This document shows positions 25,778 through 34,958 of a stretch of 64,000 nt of DNA, piece after piece; the stretch's first letter is position 1, and every line of letters starts with the position of its first letter. The position numbers and the translations under genes were made by a program. The notes under the pieces are model-generated. The model was given only the letters and a program-made list of their open reading frames with translations, was not told the DNA's origin and ran no database searches. The DNA comes from Paenibacillus sophorae (GTDB taxonomy: Bacteria > Bacillota > Bacilli > Paenibacillales > Paenibacillaceae). The stretch spans positions 3,410,001 through 3,474,000 of the forward strand of contig NZ_CP076607.1 of the NCBI RefSeq assembly GCF_018966525.1, given 5' to 3'.

Positions 25778-27109
25778 TCAATAGCCGCCTGCTTCCGCCC
25801 ATTCCTTGAACAGCTCGAAATCTATCTCTACCTGGTCGGCATAGGCGGAGGCCCAATGCGACAGATGGCGGGCGGGGAGATCGGGGTCAGGTCCCATTGC
25901 TCTGGCAATTTCTTTTTCGCTGTGATAGGGGAGGAGACCTTTGTTCACATCGGCGTCCGCCCTGGCGTGCATCTTGGCCGTAAGCCGGGCCATTAGAATG
26001 AGTGTGCGCTCCATGTCCTCGAACGATTCGATATCCTCCAGCTTAATTCTTTTTTTGTAGGGCGAACGCTCTCTGACATAGAAATGTCTGTCATCCATGG
26101 TGAAGAAGCCGAGGTAAGGGTCGGCTTTATGATGCATGGCCTGCTGTGTTGCCGTGACACGCTTGCCCTGATGCCCGAAATAATGCCAGAAGGACTCTGA
26201 ATAGGGCATGAAATAAGCCGGAACCGGGACGCGCACCTCTTTGGCCTCCAGAACCGCGTCCTCCGCGCCCTTTTGTCCTTCACCCTCGATCAAAATATAA
26301 TAGCGGTCCAATCCGATCGATGCCGTCCCTGAACCGTGCTTCACCGCGATATCCTTGATTTTGTAATGTTCGGGAGCCTTTTTTCGGGAATTCAGCGTGT
26401 CTTGATAGAACGGCCAAGCATGCTCCAGCATCTCCTGTTCGGCCGCGCCGGGCACTTTCAGTTCCTCCGTTTCAAGGAATATCCGGTCATCCTGCATTAG
26501 CGAGGTCACTTTGTCCAGAAAATGTGCCGCCTTGCGCTTCTCCAGCTTCTTCAGCAGCTTCTTGACCGGTCCTTTGGCCGAATCCTCATCTATGATGAAT
26601 TTGCCCGGATCATCCTTTTCATCACTAAAGGCCTGAATCTGTCTGTAATATTCCTTAATATACGTTTCAACGCAGTCCCATTGGTCTTCAAGGGTGTAGC
26701 CGAGCTCCCGGCAGACTAGCGAAATGCTGACGGACATCCGCAGGAGGTCGTAGAGGTAGGAGCCCACATAGCCTTCGTCAAAATCATTGACATCATAGAC
26801 CAGATTTCCGTCTTCGCTCCGAAAAGCGCCGAAATTCTCGAAATGCAGGTCTCCCTGAATCCAGGTAGGGCGCTCCGGAGAGGAGTGGTAGGGGAAATAC
26901 TGGCGTGTAGCGTCAAAATAGAACAAATATGCGCTTCCCCGAAAAAAAGAGAAAGGACTGAGCAGCATTTTGTTGTATTTTTCCGCTCGATTGACGGCAT
27001 CAAGCTTCATAATCTTACCGTCAAACTCATTAAAAACTGAGATTAGCGCTTGCTGCCGCAGCTTTGTGCGTGTGCGAATGACTCCCTCGGTGATGTTTTT
27101 GTCGATCAT
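25778..27109 (-). CDS. DUF2252 protein (kinase-like fold)
   Basis: 443 residues matching the DUF2252 layout: the N-terminal KYNKMLLSPFSFFRGSAYLFY, then WIQGDLHFENFGAF followed by DVNDFDEGYVGSYLYDLLRM. The H-x-E-N and D-F-D-E residues resemble the catalytic loop and metal-binding Asp of aminoglycoside-phosphotransferase-like kinases. The C-terminus has a YVRERSPYKKRIKLED segment. The substrate is unknown. GGAGG is upstream of ATG 27109. It is a single gene. Confidence 0.88.
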   Translation of the reverse strand: MIDKNITEGVIRTRTKLRQQALISVFNEFDGKIMKLDAVNRAEKYNKMLLSPFSFFRGSAYLFYFDATRQYFPYHSSPERPTWIQGDLHFENFGAFRSEDGNLVYDVNDFDEGYVGSYLYDLLRMSVSISLVCRELGYTLEDQWDCVETYIKEYYRQIQAFSDEKDDPGKFIIDEDSAKGPVKKLLKKLEKRKAAHFLDKVTSLMQDDRIFLETEELKVPGAAEQEMLEHAWPFYQDTLNSRKKAPEHYKIKDIAVKHGSGTASIGLDRYYILIEGEGQKGAEDAVLEAKEVRVPVPAYFMPYSESFWHYFGHQGKRVTATQQAMHHKADPYLGFFTMDDRHFYVRERSPYKKRIKLEDIESFEDMERTLILMARLTAKMHARADADVNKGLLPYHSEKEIARAMGPDPDLPARHLSHWASAYADQVEIDFELFKEWAEAGGY

Positions 27110-27217
27110 GCGGGACCTCCCTGACAGTAGTTTGAATCTATCGTATCCTTTTTGTTTTTATTTCGCAAAAAGATAGTAGGTGCTATATAAGCTCACATGT
27201 ATTTGGTTTTTAAGCAA

Positions 27218-27235
27218 AATAGTTTATAAACTATT
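27218..27235. promoter_or_regulatory. 18-base perfect palindrome before the nucleoside hydrolase
   Basis: AATAGTTTATAAACTATT is fully symmetric. A possible promoter with TATAAT at 27246-27251 would have its -35 box (TTTATA, 27223-27228) inside the palindrome, so a repressor site is likely. The half-site shares ATAGTTT with the MarR operator at 16835. Confidence 0.55.
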
Positions 27236-27351
27236 CGTTCCTTGCTATAATAGGCTTCGATTGAGCAAAAATTCATAGAGATAACTGTAGTAAATGTCAC
27301 ATTTTATTACAGGAGAGATGCTGATATTAATCGGATGGAGTGGAGAAATAC

Positions 27352-28296
27352 ATGGATAAACGTAAAATGCTGATGATTGATACCGATACAGCCGGCGATG
27401 ATTGCACCGCTCTGCTGCTGGCGCTTCGCTGGCCGGGAGTGGAAGTTAAGGCCATCACGACGGTTGCGGGCAACATTCCGCTGTCTTTGTGTACGCGCAA
27501 TGCGCTGACCACGCTGGAAACGGCGGAGCGTCCCGATGTGCCGGTCTATCCCGGCGCGGTTAAACCGCTGATGCGGGGGCTGTTCACAGCCGAGCATGTT
27601 CATGGCCCTGACGGGATGGGCGGCTCGAACTTTCCCGAGCCTTCGCTCAAGCCCCTGGAGGAGCATGCGGCCAACGCGATTGTCCGGCTGATCAATGAGT
27701 ATCCGGGTGAAATCGAGATGATCGCGCAGGCGCCGCTGACAAATCTGGCGCTTGCCTATTCGCTTGATCCGTCCATTGCCGGAAAGCTGAAGCATCTTTG
27801 GGTGATGGGCGGAGCGAATAATTATATAGGCAATGACAGCCCGGCGGCGGAATTCAATTTCCTCGTCGATCCTGAAGCGGCGCATATCGTTGTTCATGCC
27901 GGTTTCAATCTGACGATGGTCGGCTGGGATGTGTGCCACCGGCTGCCGGTCATGGCGGAGGAGCATCTCCGCTTGATCGAGGCCATGGATACCGAGTTCG
28001 CCCGTTTCTACATGAAGGTGCTGCGGACCAATATGGAACGGGGGCTTAAGCAGTACGGATATCGCCGGCTGTCCCATCCGGATACGCTTACGGTAGCCAT
28101 GGCTATCGACAACCGGGTCATGGCCCGGTCAAAGCGCTTCTATATTGATGTAGAACATAAGAGCGAGTTGACCAAAGGCTACAGCCTTGTCGACCAGAAC
28201 AATATTCTAAAAAAAGAGCCGAATGCCGAGGTGTGTCTTGAGGCGGACCTTGAGCTGTTCCGGGAGATGGTATTTTCGCTGCTGAAGCAGCGGTGA
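27352..28296 (+). CDS. Nucleoside hydrolase (inosine-uridine preferring type)
   Basis: Hydrolyses the N-glycosidic bond of ribonucleosides for salvage. 314 residues with start ATG 27352 (GTGGAG six bases upstream; GTG 27340 is less well placed). The calcium-binding cluster DTDTAGDD (canonically DTDPGxDD) is near the N-terminus, and the family's GNIPL, NLALAYSLDPSIAGKLKHLWVMGGA and AAEFNFLVDPEAAHIV follow with conserved Asn and Asp. It is cytoplasmic and monocistronic. Confidence 0.92.
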   Translation: MDKRKMLMIDTDTAGDDCTALLLALRWPGVEVKAITTVAGNIPLSLCTRNALTTLETAERPDVPVYPGAVKPLMRGLFTAEHVHGPDGMGGSNFPEPSLKPLEEHAANAIVRLINEYPGEIEMIAQAPLTNLALAYSLDPSIAGKLKHLWVMGGANNYIGNDSPAAEFNFLVDPEAAHIVVHAGFNLTMVGWDVCHRLPVMAEEHLRLIEAMDTEFARFYMKVLRTNMERGLKQYGYRRLSHPDTLTVAMAIDNRVMARSKRFYIDVEHKSELTKGYSLVDQNNILKKEPNAEVCLEADLELFREMVFSLLKQR

Positions 28297-28602
28297 TATA
28301 TAAATAACTAGGAATCTTAGCTTCCAAATTCTCTCATTTGTCATGATAACATAAGTAGAGTCCAAATGGCCTGAATAATGCGACAATCAAAGGATATGAG
28401 TAATTTGAGTTGAATTATTATTGATGAACTTGAATAATGACATCAGGGTAAGGAGTAACGAAGGGGAAGTTTGGAACTGTTTCAAACAAGAAATCTGGAG
28501 ATGGGCAGCGGCCGGAAGTTCAAACATTCCTCGTAGTTACGACTGATATCTGATGAGAAAATCTTAAAGTTCATCTAAATAAGAGATTGGCAGGTTAAAG
28601 AT
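28297..28602. other. AT-rich intergenic region
   Basis: 306 bases, AT-richer than the surroundings, leading into the MTHFR-like gene. I see no known riboswitch and no ORF. Confidence 0.45.
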
Positions 28603-29553
28603 ATGGAGAATAGGTTGAAAGAAAAAATAATGAATAAAGAGACCGGCATTTTAACATATGGAATGACGCCGCCCAAGGCAACTCATCCCCCGGAAAAGAT
28701 TGCAGAAATTTCACAAAAGCAGTGTGAAAGAATTAGAGATCTGGACATAGACGCCTTAATTCTTTACGATGTTCAGGAAGAAGCGGATCGAATTGAACAA
28801 GAAAGACCGTTTCCCTATTTGTCGACCATTGACCCGACTACGTATAGTAATGTATTTCTAAACACATTATCCGTTCCAAAAATTATTTATCGCTGCGTTG
28901 GCAAGTATTCTGAAGCGCAATTGGTGGATTGGATAAAATCCGACTTGGATCAGGACAGATTTTCTGTGTTTGTAGGCAGTTCTTCCAGTCAGCAAGAGGT
29001 TAAATTGGATTTGACAGAAGCCTATCGTTTAAGCAAACAACATAATCAAGATTTAACTTTTGGGGGAGTTGTGATTCCTGAAAGACATATGAAAAAGAAT
29101 GATGAGCATATACGCGTTGCCAATAAAGTAAAAAGCGGATGCAGCTTTTTCGTATCACAGGCTACTTATGATGTAGAGGCATCGAAAAATTTCTTGTCTG
29201 ATTATTTTTACTACTGTACAAATAACGGGCTGGAAATGGTGCCTATTTTATTTAATATCGCACCTTGCGGTTCCCCAAAAACGCTGGAATTTATGAAATG
29301 GTTGGGCATAAGCATTCCGAAATGGTTGGAGAACGACCTGAAATACTCCAGTGATGTATTGGACAAGTCGATAAGATTGACTCAAAAAATCTTTGCGGAA
29401 CTATTGGAATTTGGATTGGAGAAGGGGATACCTGTCGGATGCAGTGTAGAGAGTGTTTCGACAAGGAAAGTAGAAATAGAAGCATCAGTACAACTGGTTA
29501 AGGATATCAAATCGATCATAGAGAAAAAGCTGAGCCCAGCCGCTGTAATCTAA
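28603..29553 (+). CDS. Methylenetetrahydrofolate reductase-like protein lacking usual catalytic acids
   Basis: A 316-residue TIM barrel. By eye the FAD/folate-family landmarks align: LKEKI...TYGMTPPK with the Pro-Pro of strand 1, GGVVIPERHMKKNDEHIRVA (canonical PExH segment), and GCSFFVSQATYDVE with the conserved Gln. The catalytic Glu that precedes the Pro-Pro in true reductases is replaced (YGMTPP), and the LRGD strand reads FVGSSSS. A changed reaction or folate/flavin binding only is possible (inference). The gene is AT-richer than its neighbours, suggesting transfer. The ribosome site is weak; ATG 28630 is an alternative start. Confidence 0.65.
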   Translation: MENRLKEKIMNKETGILTYGMTPPKATHPPEKIAEISQKQCERIRDLDIDALILYDVQEEADRIEQERPFPYLSTIDPTTYSNVFLNTLSVPKIIYRCVGKYSEAQLVDWIKSDLDQDRFSVFVGSSSSQQEVKLDLTEAYRLSKQHNQDLTFGGVVIPERHMKKNDEHIRVANKVKSGCSFFVSQATYDVEASKNFLSDYFYYCTNNGLEMVPILFNIAPCGSPKTLEFMKWLGISIPKWLENDLKYSSDVLDKSIRLTQKIFAELLEFGLEKGIPVGCSVESVSTRKVEIEASVQLVKDIKSIIEKKLSPAAVI

Positions 29554-29576
29554 GTTGGACAAGCCGCCGCAAACGC

Positions 29577-29620
29577 AAAAATGACATTCAAACCGTTGTT
29601 GGTTTGAATGTCATTTTTTT
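29577..29620. terminator. Bidirectional terminator
   Basis: AATGACATTCAAACC pairs exactly with GGTTTGAATGTCATT, with A- and T-runs outside. It serves the MTHFR-like gene and the thiamine operon. Confidence 0.92.
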
Positions 29621-29697
29621 GTCAAATTATAGTTCCTCACGAGAGCGGAACGAATGGAAGATCAATGATCCCCTGCGGCCCTGCCGGGCAGCCCGAC

Positions 29698-30420
29698 TTA
29701 CCGGGCGGCAAGCCGGGCAAACGCCGCCGCCGCTGCCTGCGGATGCTCGGCCCCGGCAATGGCCGAAATGACCGAGATACCGTCCGCGCCTGCGGCAAGG
29801 ACGGGTGAGGCATTGTCCGCGGTAATGCCGCCAATGCCGACAATAGGGATGGTAATTCCTTCTCTTCGCAAATCGCTGATCAGAATCGTGCCCTGTACCG
29901 GTCTTGCATCGTCTTTGGAGGCTGTAGGGTAGACCGGTCCGATTCCAAGATAGTCAGCTCCATCGGCAATCGCCTGCCGCACCTCCTCCGGTGTATGCGC
30001 GGATACGCCGATGATTTTACCGCCGCCTAGCTGCTCACGGAGAACCCGAGCAGGCTCATCGTCCTGACCGACATGCACCCCGTCCGCATTCAGCGCAATC
30101 GCCAGATCGATATCGTCGTTGACGATAAAGAGAACGCCGTGAGCCCGGCATATTCTTTGCAGCTCCCGTGCAAGATTAAACTTGTCTTCGCCTGTTAGCG
30201 CGCCGGGGCCTTTTTCGCGGAATTGAAAGATAGTGACCCCTCCGGCAATCGCTTCCTCAAGCACTGCGGCGGCCGGACGGCGGCAGTTGACGCTGCCCAT
30301 AATGAAATACACCCGAAGCTGGCTGCGCACGTATTCGCTATCCAGTCTGCTGTCATTTCCAGTCATAGGATCGCCCGAGCCGATCAAAGGTAAGCTGGAG
30401 AATGCATCCCGTTCGCTCAT
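29698..30420 (-). CDS. thiE: Thiamine-phosphate synthase
   Basis: Joins hydroxymethylpyrimidine pyrophosphate to thiazole phosphate, the last step before thiamine phosphate. A 240-residue TIM barrel with [60 protein letters not shown] and the phosphate loop GIGGITADN. About 25 extra N-terminal residues precede the usual start. Its ATG overlaps the thiD stop (ATGA, 30417-30420). It is the last gene of the TPP-controlled operon. Confidence 0.95.
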   Translation of the reverse strand: MSERDAFSSLPLIGSGDPMTGNDSRLDSEYVRSQLRVYFIMGSVNCRRPAAAVLEEAIAGGVTIFQFREKGPGALTGEDKFNLARELQRICRAHGVLFIVNDDIDLAIALNADGVHVGQDDEPARVLREQLGGGKIIGVSAHTPEEVRQAIADGADYLGIGPVYPTASKDDARPVQGTILISDLRREGITIPIVGIGGITADNASPVLAAGADGISVISAIAGAEHPQAAAAAFARLAAR

Positions 30421-31241
30421 CGTATCTCATTCCCTTCCGCGCGCAGCCTGCGGCCGTACGCAAAATGATTGGTCGGCCCGTGTCCCGCCCCGATGCCGAG
30501 TCCGTCCTCGATCGCCGCCCGGATAAATGCCTTGGCAGTCCGAACGGCTTCCTCCGCCGATTGGCCCTTTGCCAGCTCCGCCGTCAGCGCGGCTGAATAG
30601 GTGCAGCCCGTTCCATGCGTATGCAGGGTATCGATGCGGGGACTCTCCATGTAGACGAAATTCTTACCGTCATACATCACATCCCTAACGGCGCCGTTCC
30701 CGCTGCCGTGGCCGCCCTTAACGACGACATAACGCGAACCCATCTGCGCGATCCTTCTGGCCGCTTCCTCGCAGTCTGTCAGGCTGGCAATCGTCATTTC
30801 GGCAATGATTTCCGCTTCCGGAATATTCGGCGTTGTTACAAGAGCGAGTGGAAGCAGATGCTGGATCAGAGACTGCACCGCTTCCCGCTGAAGAAGGGAG
30901 GACCCTCCTTTGGCTACCATGACCGGATCTACAACCAGATTGTCCCATCCGTATTGGCGGATTTTGCCGGCGGCGGTCCGGATAATTTCCCCGCTGAACA
31001 GCATACCGGTCTTGACCGCATCCGGGGTCAGATCCTCGCCAATGGAATCGAGCTGCCGCGCCACAGCTTCCGTATCAAGCGGATACACGCCCTGGACCCC
31101 GAGCGTATTCTGCGCCGTTACCGCGGTCAGCGCCGACATGCCATAGACCCCCAGCTCCTGAAACGTCTTAAGGTCAGCCTGAATGCCCGCACCTCCGCCG
31201 CTGTCAGAGCCGGCGATTGTTAACGCCTTGTATACGTTCAT
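30417..31241 (-). CDS. thiD: Hydroxymethylpyrimidine (phosphate) kinase
   Basis: Phosphorylates HMP and HMP phosphate to supply ThiE. A 274-residue ribokinase-fold enzyme: the opening [39 protein letters not shown] (seen in pieces), [19 protein letters not shown], and the anion-hole/catalytic [15 protein letters not shown] with the catalytic Cys-Gly region. GGGAG precedes ATG 31241. It is co-transcribed with thiM and thiE. Confidence 0.95.
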   Translation of the reverse strand: MNVYKALTIAGSDSGGGAGIQADLKTFQELGVYGMSALTAVTAQNTLGVQGVYPLDTEAVARQLDSIGEDLTPDAVKTGMLFSGEIIRTAAGKIRQYGWDNLVVDPVMVAKGGSSLLQREAVQSLIQHLLPLALVTTPNIPEAEIIAEMTIASLTDCEEAARRIAQMGSRYVVVKGGHGSGNGAVRDVMYDGKNFVYMESPRIDTLHTHGTGCTYSAALTAELAKGQSAEEAVRTAKAFIRAAIEDGLGIGAGHGPTNHFAYGRRLRAEGNEIR

Positions 31242-31273
31242 ATTTTTCGTCTCCCTTGCTGGATCATTCCTGT

Positions 31274-32065
31274 TTAAACTTCCCGGATTCTCGACAACTT
31301 CCCGTATTCCTCCGGCGTAAGAAGCGCCAACTGGTTCAGGAGTTCGATCTGGAAGCTGCCTGGACCCTGCTCAGCCGTCTTGGCGGCGGCGATTTCGGCG
31401 GCGACTCCGTAAAAGGAGAGGGCTTCGGCCGCTGCTTCCAGCGGGGAATCCCCGGCAACTGCCAGAAAAGCGGCTACGACAGAGCTTAGCAGGCAGCCGG
31501 TTCCGGTTACTTTGGTCAAAATGGGGTTGCCGTTGGCTGCGATATACGTTTTGTTACCGTCGGTGATAATATCCTCTTTCCCCGTAACAATGGCGATGCA
31601 TCCGAGCTTTTTCGCCGCTTTTTGGGCGACTGCGGTCGTGTCGCCGTCGCCTGCGCCTGCATCCACGCCTTTAATCGACCATGTTTCCCCGATGACATTG
31701 GCAACCTCGGCTACATTGCCCCGAAGCGCGGTTATCTTCATTTCGGAAACGAGCCGATGCGTTACTTCCGTCCGGTAGACAGTAGCGCCCGCTCCTACCG
31801 GATCGAGAACCACCGGGACACCGTGTTTGTTGGCCGACTGGCCAGCCAGCAGCATAGCCTTAATGGAGTGATCGTTAAGCGTTCCGATGTTAATCAAGAC
31901 AGCGCCGGACATCGCGGCGACATCCGCCACCTCTTCATGCGCATCCGCCATAAACGGCGAAGCTCCCAGAGCCAGCAGGCCGTTGGCGGTAAAGTTAGTG
32001 ACGACAATATTCGTGATGTTGTGGATGAGCGGGTTATTTTCCCGAAGCTTAGTGATGAAAGACAT
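31274..32065 (-). CDS. thiM: Hydroxyethylthiazole kinase
   Basis: Salvage kinase for 4-methyl-5-(hydroxyethyl)thiazole. 263 residues with the ThiM signature [46 protein letters not shown], and the C-terminal [16 protein letters not shown] catalytic Cys loop. GGAGGAATTCCAA precedes ATG 32065. Because thiM (thiazole) and the ThiXYZ importer (pyrimidine) share the operon with no thiC, thiG or thiS here, the operon looks like a salvage route. Confidence 0.95.
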   Translation of the reverse strand: MSFITKLRENNPLIHNITNIVVTNFTANGLLALGASPFMADAHEEVADVAAMSGAVLINIGTLNDHSIKAMLLAGQSANKHGVPVVLDPVGAGATVYRTEVTHRLVSEMKITALRGNVAEVANVIGETWSIKGVDAGAGDGDTTAVAQKAAKKLGCIAIVTGKEDIITDGNKTYIAANGNPILTKVTGTGCLLSSVVAAFLAVAGDSPLEAAAEALSFYGVAAEIAAAKTAEQGPGSFQIELLNQLALLTPEEYGKLSRIREV

Positions 32066-32083
32066 TTGGAATTCCTCCTATTT

Positions 32084-33139
32084 TTATAAATTAATAAAAG
32101 CGTCCTCAGCCTTAATATCCGCAGGCAGCAGTCCGTTGCCTTCCAGCCACTGATGCACTTTATCCCAGCTTTCCGCATCCTGAAATCCGAAATCCTTATC
32201 TCCCGCGTCCATCAGCGGCAGCAGCACTTTCAGGCTCTGCGTCTCAATTTCCTTGTCGAGCGGAGCGGTCCCGTCTTCATGCGCAAGCAGGATGGACAGC
32301 GCCTCATCGGGATGCTCATTCACGTATGCTTGGCCTTCCCGCATCGCTGTCAGAAACTTGATGAAATCATCTTTATGCTGATTAATTCCCTCATCGCTTG
32401 CAACCAGCACAAGCTCGGAATAATCCGGCACGCCATATTTTGCAGGGTCAATGGAGGTGACGGGATGGCCTTCTTTTTGCAAAATGAGCTGTTCATGGTT
32501 GATGAAACCGCCCATTATGGCGTCAGTCTGCCCGGTGGAAATGGCCGGAATTAAGTCATAGCCCACATCCACAAAGTTCACCTTCTCCGGATCTCCGCCA
32601 TCGGCTTTGACCATCGTCTTAACCATCGCTTCATACAGTGGAATGGAAGAATACCCCACCGCTTTGCCAGCCAAATCCTTCGGCGTATGTACGGAACTGT
32701 CCGCAGGGACCATCAGGTGAGTCAGCGGATGACGGACAATGGAGGCCAGTGCTTTCACGGGAATCTTCTCCCCCCGGGCCATCAGCACCTGCGGCTGGTA
32801 GCTCAGCGCCAGATCGACCTTGCCTGCCGCGACGAGCTTCAGCGCGTCATTCGTGTCCGCCGGCATCTGGATCTCCACATTAATTCCCCGTTTGGCGAAG
32901 AAGCCCTTTTCCTGAGCGGTGTACAAAAAAGAATGCACGGCGTTCGGGTACCAGTCGAGCATAAGCGTCAGCTTGTGCGCAGGCTCCGCCGGACTTTCGG
33001 TTTGAGAAGCGGCAGGCGAAGGAGAAGCGGAGGCCGCGGAATCGCCGGATGGCGCGGAGCCGCCGCAAGCGGCCGTTAACAGAAGAAGCGAGATAGCAGG
33101 CAGAAGCAATAAATTTTTAATACGGGTAAAAGATTTCAT
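32084..33139 (-). CDS. thiY: Pyrimidine-precursor ABC transporter, binding lipoprotein
   Basis: A 351-residue lipoprotein (lipobox LTAACGG) of the NMT1/ThiY family, which binds formylaminopyrimidine or HMP for uptake (family knowledge). Seen: LMLDWYPNAVHSFLYTAQEKGFF, YQPQVLMARGEKIPV and GYSSIPLYEAMVKTMV. The start is ATG 33139 with AAGAGG nine bases upstream, overlapping the thiX stop by one base (TGATG). A Ser-Ala-Pro linker follows the lipobox. Confidence 0.92.
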   Translation of the reverse strand: MKSFTRIKNLLLLPAISLLLLTAACGGSAPSGDSAASASPSPAASQTESPAEPAHKLTLMLDWYPNAVHSFLYTAQEKGFFAKRGINVEIQMPADTNDALKLVAAGKVDLALSYQPQVLMARGEKIPVKALASIVRHPLTHLMVPADSSVHTPKDLAGKAVGYSSIPLYEAMVKTMVKADGGDPEKVNFVDVGYDLIPAISTGQTDAIMGGFINHEQLILQKEGHPVTSIDPAKYGVPDYSELVLVASDEGINQHKDDFIKFLTAMREGQAYVNEHPDEALSILLAHEDGTAPLDKEIETQSLKVLLPLMDAGDKDFGFQDAESWDKVHQWLEGNGLLPADIKAEDAFINL

Positions 33140-33912
33140 CAATTAGAACCTCTTTTCTTAAGAATCTGATGCTCCAGCAGCCGTACGGCCAGGAAAAGTA
33201 CTACACCGAGACCCGACAGGAGAGCAATCGCTGCGAACATCTCGGCGCTGTGCAGGCTTCCCGCCATGCGGCGGCTGTAGTAACCAAGTCCGCGCGTTCC
33301 TCCCAGCCATTCTCCGATGGTTGCACCGATCACGCAGTACACCACCGACAGCTTCAGCCCCGAGAAAAAGGAGGGGAGCGCAAGCGGAATGCCGACCTTG
33401 ACCAGCAGCTGCCTGCGGTTCGCGCCCATAGTCAGCAGCAGCTCCTTATAGGCGCCGCCGCTTTTGGCGAGCCCGTCGTATACGCCGACGACGACTGGAA
33501 AGAATGCGGTCAGAAAGACGACGGCGACCTTGCTCCACAGCGAATAACCGAACCACATAATAAAAATGGGGGAGAGCGCAATCAGCGGAATCGTCTGGCT
33601 GATGATGATAAAGGGATAGAGCGCTTTTTCTAATGTCCGGGAAAGGTGCATGCCGATCCCGAGCAGAATGCCGCCAACCAGCGACATCAGACAGCCGACA
33701 GCCACTTCTTCAAGCGTGGCTGGCAGATGCGTGCCCAGCAGCAGTCCGGCGTTCTGTACCAATGCGGTCCAGACCACGGAGGGTGCAGGGAGGATAAAGG
33801 ACGGAACATATCCTGAGCGTACGGAAGCTTCCCACACGGCGAGAATCAACAGCAGCAGGAGAAGGAAGGCTCCGTAGCGGCGAGATCCTTCCTTAAACGG
33901 TGCGCGTTTCAT
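33139..33912 (-). CDS. thiX: Pyrimidine-precursor ABC transporter, permease
   Basis: A 257-residue inner-membrane permease of the nitrate/taurine/thiamine-precursor type. Six membrane helices and the cytoplasmic EAA-like loop YKELLLTMGANRRQLLVKVGIPLALPSF are visible. ATG 33912 with GGAGG is chosen; the open frame extends to 33954 without a site. Its start lies inside the 3' end of the ATPase gene (20-base overlap), indicating translational coupling. Confidence 0.92.
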   Translation of the reverse strand: MKRAPFKEGSRRYGAFLLLLLLILAVWEASVRSGYVPSFILPAPSVVWTALVQNAGLLLGTHLPATLEEVAVGCLMSLVGGILLGIGMHLSRTLEKALYPFIIISQTIPLIALSPIFIMWFGYSLWSKVAVVFLTAFFPVVVGVYDGLAKSGGAYKELLLTMGANRRQLLVKVGIPLALPSFFSGLKLSVVYCVIGATIGEWLGGTRGLGYYSRRMAGSLHSAEMFAAIALLSGLGVVLFLAVRLLEHQILKKRGSN

Positions 33913-34654
33913 ACAGCCTCCGCTCCAGCTCGGCCCGCAAAGAGACAAAGCCAAGCTCGTAATTCATTTCCAGCCGCCGGGGTCTTGGCAGTCCCACGTT
34001 CAGCTCTTGAAGGGGGCCGACGCTGCCGGACGGCATCAGAAAGATGCGGTCACTGAGCAGAATAGCTTCCTCCAGATCATGCGTGATGAACATAACGGTC
34101 CGCCCCAGCTCTCCCCACAGCTCCAGCAGCCAGCGGTGCATGTCCCGCTTCGTCATGGCGTCAAGCGCGCCGAATGGCTCATCAAGCAGCATCAGCTCTC
34201 CGCCGGTCATCAGTGTACGGAGAAAAGCGGCCCGCTGGCGCATCCCGCCGGATAGCTCATGCGGATAGGCAAGCTCATAACCGGCGAGTCCGAAACGCTC
34301 CAGCATTTCCCATACCGTAGCTGCTCCGCCCTTACCGGCCCGGCCTTTGATCTCTAGCGGCAGCAGACAGTTGTCCAGCACCGTCCGCCAGGGCAGCAGC
34401 AGGTCCTGCTGAGGCATGTAGGCGATTTGGCCGAGCCGGTTCTCACCGCGGGCGCTGCCTTGCAGCGCGATTTCTCCCTGCGCCTCGGCAAGCAGTCCGG
34501 CTATCGCTTTGAACAGCGTGCTTTTGCCACAGCCGCTGGCGCCAATAATGCTGACGAATTCACCCTGGCGGACCGTTAACGAAAGATCCGAGAATACGAG
34601 CTTCTGCTGCGGAAACGAAAAAGAAAGGCGGCGGAGAGATAAAAGCTCTTCGAT
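33893..34654 (-). CDS. thiZ: Pyrimidine-precursor ABC transporter, ATPase, with non-standard start
   Basis: The frame encodes a complete ABC ATPase: VRQGEFVSIIGASGCGKST (Walker A), MPQQDLLLPWRT (Q-loop), HELSGGMRQRAAFLRTL (signature), LMLLDEPFGALDAM (Walker B) and MFITHDLEEAI (H-loop). The first ATG in frame is at 34417, inside the Q-loop, which would delete Walker A. The frame is open back to a TGA just upstream of 34654, and no ATG, GTG or TTG exists in it there. A strong AAGGAGGG (34665-34672) lies ten bases before ATC 34654, which would give 253 residues (x-EELLSLRRLSFSF). So an ATC start, or a lesion of the start codon, is inferred. Confidence 0.85.
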   Translation of the reverse strand: MEELLSLRRLSFSFPQQKLVFSDLSLTVRQGEFVSIIGASGCGKSTLFKAIAGLLAEAQGEIALQGSARGENRLGQIAYMPQQDLLLPWRTVLDNCLLPLEIKGRAGKGGAATVWEMLERFGLAGYELAYPHELSGGMRQRAAFLRTLMTGGELMLLDEPFGALDAMTKRDMHRWLLELWGELGRTVMFITHDLEEAILLSDRIFLMPSGSVGPLQELNVGLPRPRRLEMNYELGFVSLRAELERRLYETRTV

Positions 34655-34680
34655 AGTCGGTCAACCCTCCTTATAAATGA

Positions 34681-34720
34681 ATAAAGGCCCGTCCAAATCC
34701 GGAAGGAAATGGACGGGCCC
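34681..34720 (-). terminator. Terminator of the TPP riboswitch
   Basis: On the minus strand GGCCCGTCCA pairs with TGGACGGGCC, followed by TTTAT, between the aptamer and thiZ. It is the likely expression platform: TPP binding would favour this hairpin and stop transcription. Confidence 0.8.
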
Positions 34721-34779
34721 CCAATTATCCGCCGTACAAGCGCTGGCCGTACGGGGCGTAGATAGGTAAGCTTCAGGTT

Positions 34780-34866
34780 CCACTTCCCTCCGCTGGTATA
34801 ATCCAGATCAGGTTCCAAGGGTCCGAAGCTCGCGGCTTCGTCTCAGTCGGACGACTCCCCTAGTGA
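34780..34866 (-). ncRNA. TPP riboswitch (THI box)
   Basis: Read on the minus strand, the conserved elements occur in order: ACTAGGGGAGTC, CTGAGA, ACCCTTGGAACCTGATCTGG, and a final GCGGAGGGAAGTGG. These are the P1/P2/P3 core and the pyrimidine- and pyrophosphate-sensing stems of the TPP aptamer. It controls thiZ-thiX-thiY-thiM-thiD-thiE. Confidence 0.95.
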
Positions 34867-34900
34867 AATTGCGGTCTTTATTCGGTTATGAACTTATCAA

Positions 34901-34957
34901 CTATACCATATTCCGGGCCGTTCCCTCAATGTACCATTTGGGTCTAACGGATTCGAA
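34901..34957 (-). pseudogene. C-terminal remnant of a phosphotransferase gene
   Basis: Minus strand reads FESVRPKWYIEGTARNMV then TAG. The first ten residues match the end of the phosphotransferase at 37476-38489 (FGSVRPKWYIE). It directly follows the pentapeptide-repeat fragment, so nearly all of this gene copy was deleted. It preserves what is probably the original C-terminus. Confidence 0.75.
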
Positions 34958-34958
34958 G

